Program-made: the position numbers and the translations under genes
NCBI GenBank assembly: GCA_913040875.1
Contig: CAJWHX010000231.1
Coordinates: 1 to 5,973, forward strand
Length of the DNA: 5,973 nt
Direction: 5' to 3'
DNA from: an uncultured Pseudomonadota bacterium
GTDB taxonomy: Bacteria; Myxococcota; UBA796
Shown here: positions 3,655-5,973 of the stretch, piece by piece
Numbering within the stretch: position 1 is the first letter of the stretch
How the letters are laid out: each line of letters starts with the position of its first letter
Notes under the pieces: generated by a model
The model's input: the letters and a program-made list of their open reading frames with translations, nothing else
Told to the model about the DNA's origin: nothing
Database searches by the model: none

Positions 3655-5973
3655 GGACGTACAATCCGCCCCAAGCAGGCAATCACACCAATAACGAGTC
3701 CCGCACTCAGAACAGACCAGCCAAGAGATGGCAATACGGTCATTCGAAAGACAAATCGCAACAGTCCCCAGGTACAAAGCCACGCCAGACCACTTCCAAG
3801 GACGCCCGAGATTACACCCGTTAGAATCATCTCCATCGACACCATATGAGAGATTTCACCCTGCGTAGATCCCAGTATCGATAGCAAGCGAAACTGTTTT
3901 CGACGACGCTCTAATGATGCTTGCAAACTGGATACCATGATTATTCCGCCCATGAGCATCGAAAAGGCACCCATCGTTTGAATCGCCAATGCAATGCTAT
4001 CGAGCATCACGGCTACGCGCTCAACAATATTCCGCAGGGATACCACAGTGACATTGGGTATGGACTTTGCCAATCCAATTTGAACCGCTTCTTCTCCTTC
4101 TTCGGACAACTGAGCTGCCGCCAAACGAAACTGCGGTGCTTCGGCAAGAGTCTCTCCTTTGGCCACCAAGAAGAAATTCATCTGCATGGTTTCCCACTGG
4201 ATGCGACGGGTGGCTGTGACTTCAAACTCAATTGGAATCCCTTGAATATCAAAAGTGACGTTGTCCCCTATCGTTAGCCCCAATTGCTCCGCGTATCGAA
4301 TTTCCAAACAAATCGCATTATCAGGACTCGAATCATCAAAAACACCCTCCAAAATGGTCTCTGGATCTACAGGTACATCGTAGGACAGCCTTTGCTCACG
4401 CGTGTAGGCCCAGCGCTGAGTATCGGGTTGTTCTTCTACAATCTCTGATACAGGAACTCCTTTTATACTGGATATTCTTCCCATAACAACAGGTGCAGAC
4501 TGGAGATGACTGACATCGTTATCTTCTAAGAGTTTCTTGGTTTCGGTCCACTGCTCTGGCTGGATATCAACAAAAAAGTTGGTCGGTGCAGATGTGAGAG
4601 ACACGTTTCGAATTTGATCGGTGATCGAATGCTGCATTAGACCAATCGAGGTGATCACCATCACACCCAATGTGAGCGCTACGATTGCTGTCCGAAGTCC
4701 AAACGCCGTGGAAGCAAAATTTCGAATGGCATGACGCAGTGTCCAATTTTGGACTGTTCGAGAGCGCAACACAGTTTGGATCCCCATAACCAACGCATAC
4801 ACCGTCCCAATAATCACCACCAGAGTTCCGACACCTGCGGCAGCCCACAATGCATTGTACAACTGTGAATAGAGTGTCCCAAATAGTATCACCCCATAGA
4901 GTCCATACCAGTACCATGCCAAACCCATCTGCTCACCAGTTCCCTCTTGCAATGCCACGCTTGCCGGAATTTGAGTGGTAGAGACTATCGAGGGTAACGT
5001 CGACAGAATAGACACACCCACCCCAAGTACAAGCGCGCTCAGCCAATTCCAAATGGATGGTTGGAGGACTATCTCAATTGGAATATAAGGTTGCACTATT
5101 TCCAATAGAGTCAACATTCCAACGTAGGAAAAGCCAATTCCAAGTATCGAACCGCCCAATCCCAGTAGGAGTATTACCGTCACATAAATCTGTAATATCT
5201 CCCCTCTCGACATCCCCAAACAACGGAATATCGCCATTTCTTTACGACGGCTGGCCAACCAATTGGACAAAGACTGTACGACACCAATTGTGCCAATGAG
5301 GAGCGACATCAGCGCCACAACGCCCAAAAACCGTTCACTGTTGTTGATGCTTCTCGCCGTCGATGGATTGGATCGAGTAGCAGATTGGGTACTGACAAAG
5401 GAATGTGTCTCTTCGAGTTTATTCAACGTCTCCAACAGTTCACTTTTTTCCTCATCAACCTTCCATTGAATGCGTCTGGTGACTCTGGAACCAAACTGAT
5501 CTAATTTTGTTCGGTCCAGCCCCTCCATTGAGAGAAATACCCTTGGTCCTGCAGCCATCCCTACATTCACACGATCGGATTCAGACAGAACCACATCGGC
5601 AATTGTAAATGTCTCCCCATTCACATTCAAAGGTTCACCAACATTGAGATTCAAACGCTTTAAAATAGATCGTTGTACCACGACCGTATCTTTGGTAAGT
5701 TGTGTAAACAGTGACTGCCCAGACTCTAGTGTCACCTCTCCATACAGTGGATACTCGTCGCTAGCCCCCTTTATCTCAGCGAGAACAGATTCGTATGTTC
5801 CACTGGACACCATCGACAACATTTCACGCGTTTCGGATGTTTCGTATTGCTTTGACAAATCTAGATAGTCTGTGGGGAAGGGATGAACAGACTGAGTCAC
5901 GAAATCTGCGGCCATCAATGGCCTAGACTGATCTTGAATCGCACTCCGTATCGAATCTGCCAAGCTGTGTACG
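3648..5973 (-). CDS. Two-module FtsX/MacB-type ABC transporter permease (5' end missing)
   Basis: The frame is open to the right edge, so the N-terminus, including the first membrane helix, is outside. The TTG at 5963-5961 is not a convincing start because coding continues through it (V-H-S-L-A-D-S-I-R), and the following L-A-D-S-I-R segment is the usual start of the first periplasmic domain. Numbering from 5963: periplasmic domain about 5-205; FtsX module 1 with helices near 213-233, 257-283 and 303-328 and the conserved cytoplasmic R-R-K-E-M-A-I-F-R-C-L-G at 239-250; central helices near 350-372, 374-398 and 422-443; second periplasmic domain about 450-640; FtsX module 2 with helices near 656-680, 709-735 and 746-766 and R-R-K-Q-F-R-L-L-S-I-L-G at 687-698. 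This duplicated layout is that of YbbP-like and LolC/E-related permeases, which work with an ATPase on lipids, lipoproteins or export rather than metal import. The ATPase gene would be expected beyond the right edge. The C-terminus (L-G-R-I-V-R-P-G) stops soon after the last helix. Confidence 0.85.
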   Translation of the reverse strand, partial: VHSLADSIRSAIQDQSRPLMAADFVTQSVHPFPTDYLDLSKQYETSETREMLSMVSSGTYESVLAEIKGASDEYPLYGEVTLESGQSLFTQLTKDTVVVQRSILKRLNLNVGEPLNVNGETFTIADVVLSESDRVNVGMAAGPRVFLSMEGLDRTKLDQFGSRVTRRIQWKVDEEKSELLETLNKLEETHSFVSTQSATRSNPSTARSINNSERFLGVVALMSLLIGTIGVVQSLSNWLASRRKEMAIFRCLGMSRGEILQIYVTVILLLGLGGSILGIGFSYVGMLTLLEIVQPYIPIEIVLQPSIWNWLSALVLGVGVSILSTLPSIVSTTQIPASVALQEGTGEQMGLAWYWYGLYGVILFGTLYSQLYNALWAAAGVGTLVVIIGTVYALVMGIQTVLRSRTVQNWTLRHAIRNFASTAFGLRTAIVALTLGVMVITSIGLMQHSITDQIRNVSLTSAPTNFFVDIQPEQWTETKKLLEDNDVSHLQSAPVVMGRISSIKGVPVSEIVEEQPDTQRWAYTREQRLSYDVPVDPETILEGVFDDSSPDNAICLEIRYAEQLGLTIGDNVTFDIQGIPIEFEVTATRRIQWETMQMNFFLVAKGETLAEAPQFRLAAAQLSEEGEEAVQIGLAKSIPNVTVVSLRNIVERVAVMLDSIALAIQTMGAFSMLMGGIIMVSSLQASLERRRKQFRLLSILGSTQGEISHMVSMEMILTGVISGVLGSGLAWLCTWGLLRFVFRMTVLPSLGWSVLSAGLVIGVIACLGRIVRPG

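Noticed and set aside
3921..4277. Plus-strand open frame of 118 codons inside the permease
   Set aside because: It is antisense to a well-supported transporter gene; the translation lacks any recognisable motif.
5961..5963. TTG as the start codon of the permease
   Set aside because: The reading frame continues upstream without a stop to the edge, the first transmembrane helix expected in this family is missing, and no ribosome-binding site can be seen, so the gene is partial.

Overview
The window reads as a compact chromosomal stretch of a Gram-negative bacterium of moderate GC. Two lipoproteins, a predicted outer-membrane barrel and periplasmic metal proteins imply a double membrane. The very short lipoprotein signals, an acidic D-T-A/D-S-S linker after one lipidated Cys, and the style of the HmuY-like and siderophore-interacting proteins remind me of uncultured marine deltaproteobacterial/Myxococcota-type genomes. 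That assignment is an impression from family resemblance, not a demonstrated placement.

Layout. (1) Positions 1-1779, minus strand: an iron/heme acquisition block transcribed leftwards. A HmuY-type lipoprotein comes first (1054-1779), then a siderophore-interacting FAD protein (304-1005), then the 5' end of an iron ABC-transporter substrate-binding lipoprotein that runs off the left edge (1-202). (2) Positions 1780-2024: a 245-bp divergent control region. It holds a near-consensus Fur box (17 of 19 matches) next to the HmuY gene and, about 140 bp away, a consensus -35 followed by a G-tract element of CsoR-operator type in front of the rightward operon. (3) Positions 2025-3641, plus strand: a tight four-gene metal-handling operon. 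It encodes a secreted, Met-rich, Cys-free protein that looks like a small outer-membrane barrel, a MerP-like periplasmic HMA protein (GMVCSFC), a MerT-like three-helix membrane protein with both diagnostic Cys pairs, and a CsoR-family metal sensor with the C-H-C ligand set. (4) Positions 3648-5973, minus strand: a large two-module FtsX/MacB-type ABC permease that converges on the metal operon with only 6 bp between stop codons and continues off the right edge.

How the parts fit. The left block should be switched on by iron starvation through Fur, moving heme or ferric siderophore from the cell surface to the cytoplasm and releasing the iron. The right operon should be switched on when its own terminal CsoR-type repressor binds metal. 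Its genes place one metal-related protein in the outer membrane or periplasm, one in the periplasm, one in the inner membrane and one in the cytoplasm. This resembles a mer transport module (MerP plus MerT) whose MerR and MerA have been replaced by a CsoR-type sensor and an uncharacterised envelope protein. The metal (Cu, Hg, Ni or other) cannot be fixed from sequence alone. That cassette is the most unusual item in the window.
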